A stretch of DNA of 61,169 nt from Candidatus Dactylopiibacterium carminicum (GTDB lineage: Bacteria; Pseudomonadota; Gammaproteobacteria; Burkholderiales; Rhodocyclaceae): positions 1 through 61,169 of the forward strand of contig NZ_MDUX01000015.1 of the NCBI RefSeq assembly GCF_014736495.1, given 5' to 3'. This document shows, piece by piece, positions 11,512-20,764 of this stretch. The translations under genes were made by a program, and so were the position numbers. The notes below the pieces were generated by a model. The model was not told the origin of the DNA. It did not search any database and saw only the letters and a list, made by a program, of their open reading frames with translations. Positions within the stretch are counted from its first letter, which is position 1. Each line of letters begins with the position of its first letter.

Positions 11512-12636
11512 TCACCCCAGCGCGCGCAGATGCTCCAGCACCGGATACAGGAAGGCCTGGCCCAGATGCTGGCTGCGCGCACCATTCCAGCCGGTATGCG
11601 GGTCAGGCGCATTGGCGTTGTCCTTGAACGGCATCTCCAGGGTCAGGGACACGCAGCCGAAGTTCGCCGCCACCCACTTCGAGGCCAGCGTCATCATCTC
11701 GTCAGTAAAGCGGTCATCGGTGTAGCCATGTTCGGTCTGAAAGTCCGGGCTGGCCCATTTTAGGTTGGCCAGGAACGCGGCCTGGAGCGCCAGATTACGG
11801 GCCCCGTAGCCGGGCACCATGTGGCTTCCGTCGATGAAGACATAGGGCAAGGTCTCATCGCCATGGATATCGAGGAAGAGATCCACGCCGGTACGCCGCA
11901 TTGCCGTCTGCAGATGCAAGACTTCAGGGCTGCGTTCGAGTGTGGGGGAATGCCATTCGCGGTTCAGGTTTACGCCGAGTGCATTGCTGCGCAGATGCCC
12001 CAGCACGCTGCCATCCGGATTCACGTTCGGAACCAGATGGAAACAGGCTTTGGCGCGCAATTCCCGCGCTACGGGATCAGAAGCATCAAGCAGGCGGCGG
12101 ATGAAGCCTTCGATGAACCATTCGGCCATGCTCTCGCCCGGATGCTGGCGTGCCTGCACCCAGACCTGATGCGTCCCTTCACCGATGTGCAGCACATCCA
12201 GATCACGCCCTGCCAGACTCGCACCGATGCGCTCCACACGTACCCCGGCTGACCGCGTACACCAGCCCAGGAAATCCAGTCGCCGCTCCTGCGAGTAGGG
12301 CTCGAAATAGGCGAGCCAGACGGTGTCCTGTGCCGGCGTGAATTCAATCACCAGTTGCCGGCCGTCGTAATTCGTCTGCGGAATGCGAAACCAGTCCGCC
12401 CGATCATAGCTTGCTGCACAGCGATACCCATGCCAGCCATCGGCATAGCTGCACTCACCGGCATTCTCGATCACCAAACGCAGAGGTTGTCCGCGAACAC
12501 CATGCAGGCGGAAATGAAACCACTGCATGAAAACACCACCGGCATCGTGACGGATGGCAAGGCGGACGTTGGTGGGATCCCGTGCATCCCGGATCTCGAT
12601 GTTGCCGCTATCGAACTGGCTGCTGATATGGATCAT
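11512..12636 (-). CDS. M14-family zinc carboxypeptidase (cytosolic-carboxypeptidase-like)
   Basis: The 374-residue protein has an N-terminal beta-rich domain (about residues 1-130) before the peptidase domain, like the AGBL/CCP-type cytosolic carboxypeptidases. Zinc ligands are seen in RQHPGESMAE (HxxE, near residue 168) and in FLDIHGDE; the catalytic Glu is probably in SLTLEMPF near the C-terminus. No signal peptide is present, so it is cytoplasmic. Eukaryotic relatives remove C-terminal glutamates; the bacterial substrate is unknown. The start is 27 bases beyond the end of yaaA, so it is probably the last gene of the ylqF-yaaA-peptidase unit. Confidence 0.88.
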   Translation of the reverse strand: MIHISSQFDSGNIEIRDARDPTNVRLAIRHDAGGVFMQWFHFRLHGVRGQPLRLVIENAGECSYADGWHGYRCAASYDRADWFRIPQTNYDGRQLVIEFTPAQDTVWLAYFEPYSQERRLDFLGWCTRSAGVRVERIGASLAGRDLDVLHIGEGTHQVWVQARQHPGESMAEWFIEGFIRRLLDASDPVARELRAKACFHLVPNVNPDGSVLGHLRSNALGVNLNREWHSPTLERSPEVLHLQTAMRRTGVDLFLDIHGDETLPYVFIDGSHMVPGYGARNLALQAAFLANLKWASPDFQTEHGYTDDRFTDEMMTLASKWVAANFGCVSLTLEMPFKDNANAPDPHTGWNGARSQHLGQAFLYPVLEHLRALG

Positions 12637-12662
12637 GTTGGATCTGGAGGAGTGATCAGAAT

Positions 12663-13442
12663 TCAGGCGGCTTCGCGGCGGAACACCCAGCGATCGCCAT
12701 CCGAGGCGGCGGTCGACCAGGCGTAACCCTCCAGATCGAAGCCTTTGAGTGCTTCAACATCGGTGATGCCATTCACGATGGCATAACGACTCATCAGCCC
12801 GCGTGCACGCTTGGCATGGAAACTGATGATCTTGTAGCCCGCACCCTTGCGCTCTTCGAACACCGGCGTGACCACGCGCGCAGCGAGCTTCTTTGGCCGC
12901 ACCGACTTGAAGTATTCCTCGGAGGCGAGATTCACCAGCACTGGCGAACCTCCTTGTGCGGCCAGCTCGGCATTCAACGCCAGCGTGATGGCGTCCCCCC
13001 AGAAGGCGTACAGGTTACGCCCCGCCGGATTGGAGAGCCTGGTGCCCATCTCCAGCCGATAGGCCTGCATCAGATCCAGCGGACGCAGCACACCATACAG
13101 ACCGGAAAGAATACGCAGATGCTGCTGGGCAAAAGCGAGCCGGGCGGCATCCAGTGAATACACATCCAGCCCTTCGTACACATCGCCATTGAAAGCAAAC
13201 ACCGCCGCACGCGCATTTTTCTGGGTAAACGGCCGATGCCATTCCGCGTAACGCGCCACATTGAGGCTGGCCAGAGGATCAGAGATCGTCATCAACTGCG
13301 CCAGCTCGGCCGGACTCTTCTCGCGCAGGATGGCGACCAACGCCTCAGCCTGATCCAGAAAAGCCGGCTGGCTCGGCTTCACATGTGCCGGCACGGCACG
13401 CTGATAGTCGAGGGACTTGGCTGGAGAAACGACGAGCAACAT
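12663..13442 (-). CDS. yaaA: Peroxide stress protein YaaA (DUF328/UPF0246)
   Basis: The 259-residue product starts [13 protein letters not shown], the conserved start of the family, and contains [24 protein letters not shown] and [11 protein letters not shown]. In E. coli the protein limits intracellular free iron and oxidative damage under peroxide stress. ATG at 13442 is chosen because it matches the family N-terminus; the 26 codons further upstream overlap the YlqF gene. It lies 4 bases after that gene's stop, implying translational coupling. Confidence 0.95.
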   Translation of the reverse strand: MLLVVSPAKSLDYQRAVPAHVKPSQPAFLDQAEALVAILREKSPAELAQLMTISDPLASLNVARYAEWHRPFTQKNARAAVFAFNGDVYEGLDVYSLDAARLAFAQQHLRILSGLYGVLRPLDLMQAYRLEMGTRLSNPAGRNLYAFWGDAITLALNAELAAQGGSPVLVNLASEEYFKSVRPKKLAARVVTPVFEERKGAGYKIISFHAKRARGLMSRYAIVNGITDVEALKGFDLEGYAWSTAASDGDRWVFRREAA

Positions 13443-13446
13443 GCAT

Positions 13447-14367
13447 TCACTCCTCTTCTGTGCCGGAGCCCGTACTCCTGGCAGTTTCCGCCTCGGCCAG
13501 AAGGCGTTGATGCTCGGCAATCATCGCTGCACGACTCTCCGGGGTTTCCAGGCTGATGCGCCCCAGGCGGCCATCACGGTAATCCTGCAGCAGTACCAGC
13601 GCGGCTTTTTCCAGATCCAGACCGCCGCCCCGGATACGCATGCCGCGTCGCTTGGCCACCGCCTCAAGCACGGCCGGGCCATCCAGCCCTTCCGCCGCAA
13701 AGCCATAGCGCTCGGTCAGCCGCACCGGATAACGCTGCAACAGCGCATCGGCCAGAAAGCTGGCCACCTCTTCATCGATCACCGCATTGCGGCCGATGGC
13801 ATGGCTTGCTGCCAACATGTAGCCGTCGCTGTCGTATTCGATCTTGGGCCACATCATGCCCGGGGTGTCGACCAGCATGTGGCGCGCATCCAGATCGGCA
13901 CGCAACTGCGATTTGGTCACGGCCGGCTCATCCCCCACGGCCGAGATCTTGCGCCCGAGCAAGGCATTCATCAGCGTGGATTTGCCGACGTTTGGAATGC
14001 CCATGATCATCATGCGCAAGGGCTTCACATTATCGTTGCGGTGCGGCGCCAGCGCGCGGCAGAGTGCCGGCACGCGGGCAACGTCGGAAGCCTTCTTGCA
14101 GGAAAGTGCCACCGCCTTCACGCCGGGTTGCGCATCGAAATAGGCCAGCCAGGCCGCAGTGGCTTCTGGATCGGCCAAGTCTGTCTTGTTGAGGATTTTC
14201 AGGCACGGGCGCTGCCGATGCGCACGCAGCTGCGCGATCATCGGGTTGGCGCTGGCCATGGGCAGGCGAGCATCAAGCACTTCGATGATCACGTCGATAT
14301 TGGCCATGGCGTCGGCGGCCTTCTTGCGCGCCGAGGTCATGTGGCCGGGAAACCACTGGATGGGCAT
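13447..14367 (-). CDS. ylqF: YlqF/RbgA-family circularly permuted ribosome-associated GTPase
   Basis: 306 residues. The GTPase motifs appear in permuted order: G4 NKTDLAD first, then the G1 P-loop GIPNVGKST, then G3 DTPG; the N-terminus is [17 protein letters not shown], typical of RbgA/YlqF. The family helps late assembly of the 50S subunit. ATG at 14367 is chosen over the much longer open frame upstream, which only mirrors nadK. It is divergent from nadK with 81 bp between the starts. Confidence 0.93.
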   Translation of the reverse strand: MPIQWFPGHMTSARKKAADAMANIDVIIEVLDARLPMASANPMIAQLRAHRQRPCLKILNKTDLADPEATAAWLAYFDAQPGVKAVALSCKKASDVARVPALCRALAPHRNDNVKPLRMMIMGIPNVGKSTLMNALLGRKISAVGDEPAVTKSQLRADLDARHMLVDTPGMMWPKIEYDSDGYMLAASHAIGRNAVIDEEVASFLADALLQRYPVRLTERYGFAAEGLDGPAVLEAVAKRRGMRIRGGGLDLEKAALVLLQDYRDGRLGRISLETPESRAAMIAEHQRLLAEAETARSTGSGTEEE

Positions 14368-14448
14368 GGAAAATCCGTTCGCGGACGACAGCACGCATTG
14401 TCCCACGCCCTGCCCCGTCTGCGCGCCCCTGTGGTTTAATCGCGAGCC

Positions 14449-15333
14449 ATGAACGAGGAATTCCGCATCGTTGCCCTGGTCGGCAAATATCAAAGCGCAG
14501 ACGTCGCCGAGTCGATCACGCGCATGGCCTGCTTCCTGCAAGAACACGGCCTGGAAGTCTGGCTGGAAGAAGGCACGGCACAGACCGTCGGCCGCCAATG
14601 CACGGAGCGGGTGGCAAGCTTCGACGTCATCGGCGAGCATGCCGATCTGGTCATCGTGATCGGGGGCGACGGCAGCATGCTCACGGCGGCACGCGCGCTG
14701 GCCGGCCACAACCTGCCCGTGGTGGGCATCAATCAGGGACGCCTGGGCTTTCTCACCGACGTTTCGCGTGAAGACATGTTCACGCGCATCTCCGATATCC
14801 TCGAAGGCCGTTTCCTGCGCGAACGCCGCTCGTTGCTGGAGGCCGAGGTCTGGCGGCATGGCGCCAGGGTGTTCACCACCACGGCGCTCAATGACATCGT
14901 GCTCTCACGCGGCGAGATCGGCCGCATGATCGAATTCGAACTGCATGTGGATACCGAATACATCTACTCGCAGCGCTCCGACGGCATCATCGTTTCCACG
15001 CCGACGGGCTCGACCGCCTATGCGCTGTCGGCCAACGGCCCGATCCTGCATCCGCGTCTGGCCGGCATCGTACTGGTGCCGCTGTGTCCGCATGGACTCA
15101 CCTATCGCCCGCTGGCGCTGGCGCAGGACAGCGTGGTCGAACTGGTCATCCTGGGCGATCGCCGCTGCATGCTGCACAGCGACGGTCAGACACTGTTCGA
15201 GACCCTGCCCGGCGATCGCGTGCGTGTGCGCCGCTCCACGCACGGCGTGACGCTGCTGCACCCGGAAAATTACAGTTACTTCGCTGTGCTGCGTGAAAAG
15301 CTCCACTGGAGCGCGCCGCCACACCTCTCGTGA
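14449..15333 (+). CDS. nadK: NAD kinase
   Basis: The 294-residue enzyme phosphorylates NAD+ to NADP+ using ATP. It has the diagnostic GGDGS (72-76), the following GINQGRLGFLTD, NDIVLSRG, and the SDGIIVSTPTGSTAY segment that binds the NAD ribose. Length and order fit bacterial NadK. Eleven bases after its stop comes the recN start; nadK-recN is a common proteobacterial pair, so they are likely cotranscribed. Confidence 0.97.
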   Translation: MNEEFRIVALVGKYQSADVAESITRMACFLQEHGLEVWLEEGTAQTVGRQCTERVASFDVIGEHADLVIVIGGDGSMLTAARALAGHNLPVVGINQGRLGFLTDVSREDMFTRISDILEGRFLRERRSLLEAEVWRHGARVFTTTALNDIVLSRGEIGRMIEFELHVDTEYIYSQRSDGIIVSTPTGSTAYALSANGPILHPRLAGIVLVPLCPHGLTYRPLALAQDSVVELVILGDRRCMLHSDGQTLFETLPGDRVRVRRSTHGVTLLHPENYSYFAVLREKLHWSAPPHLS

Positions 15334-15343
15334 GACCTTCCCC

Positions 15344-17071
15344 ATGCTGCGTCGTCTGCTGATCCAGGATTTCGTGCTGGTCGATCGTCTTGAGCTGGAT
15401 TTCCGCCCCGGCTTCGGTGCCCTGACCGGCGAAACCGGAGCCGGCAAGTCCATCCTTCTCGACGCACTGTCGCTGCTGCTGGGCGAGCGTGCCGATGGTG
15501 GCATGGTACGCACGGGTCGCGAGCGCGCCGATCTGAGCGCCGAATTCGATCCCTGCGCGGAAGCGCAAGCCTGGCTGCGGGCCAACGATCTGGCCGTGGA
15601 AGACGACGGAGTGCTGCTGCGCCGTGTGGTGGATGCCGGCGGCCGCTCGCGTGCGTACATCAACGGCACGCCGGCCACCGCCACGCAATTGCGCGAACTG
15701 GGCGACTACCTCGCTGACATTCACGGACAGCACGCCCACCAGGCACTGCTGCGCAACGACGCCCAACGGGAGCTGCTGGATGCCCACGCCGGGCTGACGC
15801 CATTGGCCCGTGAAGTTTCCGACCTGTGGCGAGCGCTACAGACCGCACGCCGCGCACGCCAGGAAGCCATGGCAGGCATGGAGGCGCTGCTGCGCGAGCG
15901 CGAGCTGCTGAGCCACCAAGCCGAGGAACTTGGCCGGCTGAATTTCGAGCCAACCGCCTGGGACGCCGTCAATCAGGAACACACTCGTCTGGCCAATGCC
16001 GCCGGCCTCATCGAAGGCGCCACGACCGCATTGGAAGCCATCAGCGAACGGGATGCGCCGCTGAGCAGCGAGACCGAACGCCTGGCAGCCCGGTTGAGCG
16101 AACTGGCTGCGCATGACCCGGCCCTGAATGAAGTGAGCGAACTGCTCTCCGAAGCAGCAATCCGTCTGGAAGAAGCCGGCCATGCCTTGCGTCGCTACCA
16201 GGATCGCCTGGAGCTTGATCCGGCCCGCCTGCGCGAGGTCGAACAACGGATCGAGGAGGTGATCGGCTGCGCGCGCAAATACCGAGTCGGCCCCGAAGAA
16301 CTGCCGACCTTGCTCACCCAGGCCAATACGCGCCTGGCGCAACTCACGGATCTTGCCGATCCGGAAGCCCTGGCAGCACGCGAAGATGCGGCAAAGCAAG
16401 CCTTTCTCAAGCGCGCCGAGGTACTTTCACAGCAGCGCGCCAGCGCAGCCGCCAAACTTGGCGAGGCGGTCACTGAAGCCATGCAGGATCTGGCCATGAG
16501 CGGTGGCCGCTTCGAAGTGGCCTTGTTGGTAGAACCTGAAGGTGCCGGCTTCGGGCTGGAACGCGTGGAATTCCAGGTCGCTGCCAATCCCAGCCAACCC
16601 TTGAGACCGCTGGCCAAGGTGGCCTCGGGCGGCGAACTGTCACGCATCGGCCTGTCGATCCAGGTCATCACCTCCGAAGCGCAGGCCGTACCCACACTGA
16701 TCTTCGACGAGGTCGATACCGGCATCGGCGGACGTGTGGCCGAGATCGTCGGCCGCCGGCTGCGCGAACTGGGCACAAAACGCCAGGTGCTGTGCGTTAC
16801 CCATCTGCCGCAGGTGGCCGCGCAAGCCAACTGGCAATGGCGCGTGAGTAAAGAGCAACGCGACGGGCAGACGCTCTCCAGCCTCCTCACGCTGGATGAA
16901 ACCGGGCGCATCGAAGAGATCGCACGCATGCTGGGCGGTGTGAACATCACCGAAACCACACGCAACCATGCCGCAGAACTGCTGGGGCTCGAGGTACGGC
17001 ACACAGCGCGGATCTGTAACAGAAACGCGCAACGACGATCAGGCAGGCATCGCCGTTTGGGTGGATACTGA
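15344..17071 (+). CDS. recN: DNA repair protein RecN (SMC-like ATPase)
   Basis: 575 residues. The N-terminal Walker A GETGAGKS (29-36), long central coiled coil, signature region VASGGELSRIGLSIQV, Walker B TLIFDEVDTGIGG and VTHLPQVAA are all present. RecN holds DNA ends together during recombinational double-strand-break repair. ATG at 15344 (MLRRLLIQDFVLVDRLELDF) matches the family; the open frame upstream overlaps nadK. The conserved C-terminus (RNHAAELLG) is followed by about 27 basic residues (ending GRHRRLGGY) not seen in typical RecN, suggesting loss of the original stop. No LexA box was seen. Confidence 0.94.
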   Translation: MLRRLLIQDFVLVDRLELDFRPGFGALTGETGAGKSILLDALSLLLGERADGGMVRTGRERADLSAEFDPCAEAQAWLRANDLAVEDDGVLLRRVVDAGGRSRAYINGTPATATQLRELGDYLADIHGQHAHQALLRNDAQRELLDAHAGLTPLAREVSDLWRALQTARRARQEAMAGMEALLRERELLSHQAEELGRLNFEPTAWDAVNQEHTRLANAAGLIEGATTALEAISERDAPLSSETERLAARLSELAAHDPALNEVSELLSEAAIRLEEAGHALRRYQDRLELDPARLREVEQRIEEVIGCARKYRVGPEELPTLLTQANTRLAQLTDLADPEALAAREDAAKQAFLKRAEVLSQQRASAAAKLGEAVTEAMQDLAMSGGRFEVALLVEPEGAGFGLERVEFQVAANPSQPLRPLAKVASGGELSRIGLSIQVITSEAQAVPTLIFDEVDTGIGGRVAEIVGRRLRELGTKRQVLCVTHLPQVAAQANWQWRVSKEQRDGQTLSSLLTLDETGRIEEIARMLGGVNITETTRNHAAELLGLEVRHTARICNRNAQRRSGRHRRLGGY

Positions 17072-17132
17072 TGGCAGCCATGTCCTTCAAGGACAAAGGC
17101 TCCGAATCCCATCGCAGTACGAAAATCACCTC

Positions 17133-18029
17133 ATGACCGCCAGCCTCACCCATCTGCAGCGCATTCCTCTCTGGCCTGATGCCCCCCCTGGTTCCGTGGG
17201 CATCTCCCTCACCGAAACCATCGAAGAGCGCAGCCCGGACACGGCCCAATTCCGTGACCGCGCCGTCACCGCCATCGGCAGCCCCAGCATCACCGCCTGG
17301 CTGCCGGAAAAGCCCAACGGCAGCAGCATCGTGCTTGCCCCTGGCGGTGGCTATGTACGCGTGGTTCTGGACAAGGAAGGCCACGAGATCGCGCAATGGC
17401 TCAATAGTCTCGGAATCACGGTCTTCATCCTGCTCTATCGCCTGCCCGGCGAAGGCCACGCCGCGCGCGAAACCGTGCCGCTGCAGGATGCCCAGCGCGC
17501 ACTGCGACTGGTACGCGCCAACGCTGCAGCCTGGGGGCTGACGCCGGACCGCATAGGTGCCATGGGCTGTTCAGCCGGTGGCCATGTGATCGGCTCACTG
17601 GCAACGATGTTCGACCGCAAGGTCTATACCGCCATCGACAGCGCCGACGCACAATCGGCACGCCCGGACTTCGTCAGCCTGCTCTACCCGGTGCTCACCA
17701 TGGACGAACGCTGGGCCCACCCGGGCTCACGGCTGAATCTGCTCGGCGACACACCGGATGACGCCACGGTGGCGGCCTGGTCCTGCGAGCAACAGGTCAG
17801 CCAGGCCACACCGCCCTGCTTCATCACCCATCCGGGAGACGATGCCTCGGTGCCTGTCGAGAACTCCCTGATGCTCTATCGTGCCTTACGTGAAAAGCGT
17901 CTGGACGCCGCCCTGCATGTGTTCGAGGCTGGCGGCCATGGTCACGGCATCCGCCTCGCCCAAGGCAAACCGGTATCGATCTGGACGGACGTGTTCACGC
18001 ACTGGCTGCGCGGCCACAAATATCTCTGA
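17133..18029 (+). CDS. Alpha/beta-hydrolase, acetylesterase-like
   Basis: 298 residues with a complete serine-hydrolase triad: nucleophile in GCSAGGH, acid in HPGDDASVPVENS, histidine in EAGGHGHGI. The oxyanion-hole region is LAPGGGYVRVV. This set is typical of the BD-FAE/acetyl-xylan-esterase-like family, which removes acetyl groups from sugars. There is no signal peptide, so it would act inside the cell. ATG at 17133 (MTASLTHLQRIPLWPDAPPGS) is the likely start; the frame runs 55 codons further upstream but overlaps recN. It is convergent with the MATE transporter gene. Confidence 0.82.
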   Translation: MTASLTHLQRIPLWPDAPPGSVGISLTETIEERSPDTAQFRDRAVTAIGSPSITAWLPEKPNGSSIVLAPGGGYVRVVLDKEGHEIAQWLNSLGITVFILLYRLPGEGHAARETVPLQDAQRALRLVRANAAAWGLTPDRIGAMGCSAGGHVIGSLATMFDRKVYTAIDSADAQSARPDFVSLLYPVLTMDERWAHPGSRLNLLGDTPDDATVAAWSCEQQVSQATPPCFITHPGDDASVPVENSLMLYRALREKRLDAALHVFEAGGHGHGIRLAQGKPVSIWTDVFTHWLRGHKYL

Positions 18030-18054
18030 GCACGCAGGAGCTGGCTCCGTCCGC

Positions 18055-19428
18055 TCAGGCGGACGGACGCTTCATGTGCTGAAGGATGCGTCGCCGCGTG
18101 TGTCGCGCATGCTGCACCCATCCGCCGGCCATCCAGCGGCCGGCCATGACGAAGCCGCGACAGCACTCGTCGGCGGCATAGCCGACCCAGATGCCGGCGA
18201 GCCCCCAGCCCCAATGCACGCCGCACAGCCAGGCCAAGCCAACGCCGAAGACGAAGACCGACACGGCGCTGACCTTCACCGGAAAGCGTGCATCTCCGGA
18301 GGCGCGTAGACCACTGGTAACCACGATGTTGAAGGTCCGGCCGAATTCCAGTCCCAGCTCGATCAACACGATCAGACCGACCAGCTTCAATATCTCGGGA
18401 TCGGCCGTCAGCTTGCCCACGACGACAGGCGTCAGCCAGGCGGACAGCAGCGCGCAGATCATGATTGCCGCCAGCCCCCACCAGGTGGCGCGCCACAGCA
18501 AGCGATTGGCCTCACGCAAACGCCCGGCTCCCACGTGATGGCCGACCAGAATCTCGGTGCCGAAACCCACCGAATTGGTAAACAACGTGACCAACTGCAC
18601 TGCCTGGAAGACGTAGGCATGCGCCGCCAGGGCTGCCTGTCCCAAGCTGGCGACCATCGCCACACTGATGATGAAACTCACCCGCCAGGCGACCTTTTCT
18701 CCGGCACCGGGCAGGCCTATATGAAGGATCGCGGCCAGCGGTGCACGTTGCAGGCGCAGCCAGTCGCCCGCGCGCAGGGTGATGCCCAGCCATTGCCGCC
18801 AGACGCGCCAGGCCAGGGCCACCGCACAGACACGCGAGATCGCCATCGCCAGCGCCATGCCTGGCAGCCCCCAATCATCCCAACTTCCTATGCCCAGCAT
18901 CAGAGGTACCGACAGCAGCACCTGGGCGAGATTCATGCCGAGCACGATCTTTATCGACTCGCGGGTATAGGTGAAGGCGCGCAGCACGGCGATCATCGTC
19001 ATCGACACCGCATCGAAAAGCAGCGCCAGGCCGAGCACGGTCATGTAGGGCACACCGATGGGCATCAACTCCGCCGGCAGATGCATCGCCACAAGAATGG
19101 GCGCCGATCCCAGTCCGAGCAGCAGCAGGGTAGCCAGCCCGACCCAGGCCGAAGCCGCCAGCCCCGTACAAGCCACGCGACGTGCCCCCGCCTTGTCGCC
19201 CGCACCGTGATGCTGTGTTACCACCACGCTGGCGCCAATGCTGATCACGCGGAACAGGATCTGCAAAGCACCGAATATCTGCCCCACCAGGCCAAAGGTG
19301 GCCACGGCACCGTCCGAAATCCGGCTCGTGAGCCAGAACCCGAACAGCGCCATCAGCACCATGAAGAGGTTTTCGACGAAGATCGGCCAAGTGATCGGAA
19401 ACAGGCGAAGTTGTGCTGCATTTTGCAT
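18055..19428 (-). CDS. MATE-family efflux transporter
   Basis: The 457-residue protein has twelve hydrophobic segments in two similar halves, with the MATE-type TFGLVGQIFGALQILFRVIS and VTQHHGAG near the N-terminus. Such proteins export cationic drugs or metabolites in exchange for Na+ or H+. ATG at 19428 (MQNAAQLRLFPITWPIFVENL) begins just before helix 1; the 61 codons upstream in the open frame read like non-coding sequence. It is divergent from the SDR gene. Confidence 0.9.
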   Translation of the reverse strand: MQNAAQLRLFPITWPIFVENLFMVLMALFGFWLTSRISDGAVATFGLVGQIFGALQILFRVISIGASVVVTQHHGAGDKAGARRVACTGLAASAWVGLATLLLLGLGSAPILVAMHLPAELMPIGVPYMTVLGLALLFDAVSMTMIAVLRAFTYTRESIKIVLGMNLAQVLLSVPLMLGIGSWDDWGLPGMALAMAISRVCAVALAWRVWRQWLGITLRAGDWLRLQRAPLAAILHIGLPGAGEKVAWRVSFIISVAMVASLGQAALAAHAYVFQAVQLVTLFTNSVGFGTEILVGHHVGAGRLREANRLLWRATWWGLAAIMICALLSAWLTPVVVGKLTADPEILKLVGLIVLIELGLEFGRTFNIVVTSGLRASGDARFPVKVSAVSVFVFGVGLAWLCGVHWGWGLAGIWVGYAADECCRGFVMAGRWMAGGWVQHARHTRRRILQHMKRPSA

Positions 19429-19543
19429 GTCTGCGATTTTAGCGTTCCACACAGGGTTTGCCTGACAAAGCTTGTGGCAAGATGGCTCTCGGTGCAGACG
19501 CTGGTTATCCTTGAGGCTTTTGGATCTTCGACAAGGAGCAGTC

Positions 19544-20320
19544 ATGTTCAACGACCTCGCCGGCAAGCGCGTACTCATTACCGGATCCACCATGGGCATC
19601 GGCCTGGCCACCGCTCAAGCTTTCGCAGCCCTGGGGGCCAAGGTAGGCATCAATGGCCGCCGCGCTCCGGAGAATCTCGCCAGCCTGCTCGATGGCATGC
19701 ATGCCGCAGACGGAGAAGCTGCCTTCTTCGCCGCAGACCTCTCCAGCCGAGAAACCTGCCACCAGTTGGTAGCAGATTTCGTCACACGCTTCGGCGGCAT
19801 CGATGTGTTGATCAACAATGCCGGCGGCCTGGTCGGGCGCAAACCCCTGCCGGAAATCGACGACGACTTCTTCGACGCCGTGAATGATCTGAACATGCGC
19901 TCGGCCCTGGCCTGCACCCAGGCTGCGCTGCCGTATCTGAAGACCGCAGCGCAAACCAGTGGCCAGACCAGCGCGGTGATCAGCGTGGGGTCGATTGCCG
20001 GCCATACCGGTGGCGGACCGGGCGCAGCGCTTTATGGCGCGGCCAAGGCTTGGCTGCACAACATCCACAAGAACTGGGTGGATTACCACACGGCCGACGG
20101 CATCCGCTTCAACATCGTCTCGCCTGGCGTGGTGGACACTGCCTTCCATGCCGACAAGAACGAAGAAGTACGCCAGCGCATCAGCAGCGGAATTCCGATG
20201 GGGCGGTTCGGCAAACCCGAAGAGGTGGCGCCGGCCTTTCTTTTCTTCGCCTCGCACGCCTGCGCTGGCTACATCACGGGGCAGATCCTGGATGTGAATG
20301 GCGGACAGTTCATGCCCTGA
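19544..20320 (+). CDS. Short-chain dehydrogenase/reductase
   Basis: The 258-residue protein has the classical SDR pattern: NAD(P)-binding TGSTMGIG near residues 13-20, NNAGG, catalytic Ser in SVGSIAG and YGAAK. It starts at ATG 19544 after a clear AAGGAG at 19533-19538. The 14-residue spacing of the YxxxK region and the C-terminal GQILDVNGGQ match 3-oxoacyl-ACP-reductase-like SDRs, but the substrate is unknown and context does not help. Confidence 0.9.
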   Translation: MFNDLAGKRVLITGSTMGIGLATAQAFAALGAKVGINGRRAPENLASLLDGMHAADGEAAFFAADLSSRETCHQLVADFVTRFGGIDVLINNAGGLVGRKPLPEIDDDFFDAVNDLNMRSALACTQAALPYLKTAAQTSGQTSAVISVGSIAGHTGGGPGAALYGAAKAWLHNIHKNWVDYHTADGIRFNIVSPGVVDTAFHADKNEEVRQRISSGIPMGRFGKPEEVAPAFLFFASHACAGYITGQILDVNGGQFMP

Positions 20321-20326
20321 ATTCGC

Positions 20327-20647
20327 TCAACCGAACAGGTGCGCAACCAGGAAGCCCAGTACGGCGCCTGTCAGCAATCCGATCCAGAAGCGATCAGCGG
20401 ATGCCGGCTCCGATGCGGGAGCTGGCATATCGGCCGGCTGAACGGTTTCCCAGGCCAGTACCCGCTCACGCGCCCTGACGTAGTTTTCTTCATCGACCAC
20501 GACTCGCACGAAACCCGCCGCTGCGAGATCTCCTACGGCGCCTTGCAACTGCTCGCCCTGTACCCGGGCGGCAAAGCCTTCCTGACAGAGCAGATCGCAG
20601 ACCATGTGCGCATCCAGCGCGTTGGCTGCTTCATAGACACAACGCAT
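20327..20647 (-). CDS. DUF2007-domain protein with a C-terminal membrane anchor
   Basis: 106 residues. The N-terminal part (MRCVYEAANALDAHMVCDLL, then QGAVGDLAAAGFVRVVV) matches the DUF2007 putative signal-transducing fold. A Pro/Ala-rich linker leads to a C-terminal hydrophobic helix (WIGLLTGAVLGFLVAHLFG). The ATG at 20647 has GGAGG five bases upstream, better placed than the in-frame GTG at 20653. The function of DUF2007 proteins is not known. It is 7 bases from the SDR stop, on the opposite strand. Confidence 0.8.
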   Translation of the reverse strand: MRCVYEAANALDAHMVCDLLCQEGFAARVQGEQLQGAVGDLAAAGFVRVVVDEENYVRARERVLAWETVQPADMPAPASEPASADRFWIGLLTGAVLGFLVAHLFG

Positions 20648-20691
20648 GGACACCTCCCGACGAGATCCGGCATTGAATGATCGGGATACCT

Positions 20692-20710
20692 TCCCGCGCC
20701 TGACGCGGGA
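20692..20710. repeat. Small GC-rich hairpin upstream of the DUF2007 gene
   Basis: TCCCGCG (20692-20698) and CGCGGGA (20704-20710) form a 7-bp stem with loop CCTGA. It lies between the two minus-strand genes, 45 bases upstream of the DUF2007 start, so it could act in its leader or as part of the upstream gene's termination. Confidence 0.45.
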
Positions 20711-20724
20711 GGTTTTCAGGACCT

Positions 20725-20762
20725 CCGATGGCAGGCCGCCACATATGGGGGCCTGCCATCGG
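20725..20762 (-). terminator. Strong stem-loop directly after the CNNM/CorC-like gene
   Basis: A perfect 13-bp stem (CCGATGGCAGGCC at 20725-20737 with its complement at 20750-20762) closes on a 12-base loop, starting 3 bases after the stop codon of the minus-strand gene at 20765. There is no T run, so it may be an mRNA 3'-end stabiliser or a rho-independent terminator of weak form. Confidence 0.6.
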
Positions 20763-20764
20763 CC

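Noticed and set aside
14368..14859. N-terminal extension of the YlqF gene
   Set aside because: It is antisense to nadK, and [10 protein letters not shown] is the true family start.
18535..19887. 450-codon + strand frame across the MATE gene
   Set aside because: It is antisense to the membrane protein; composition (His, Gln, Arg-rich) is that of an antisense shadow.
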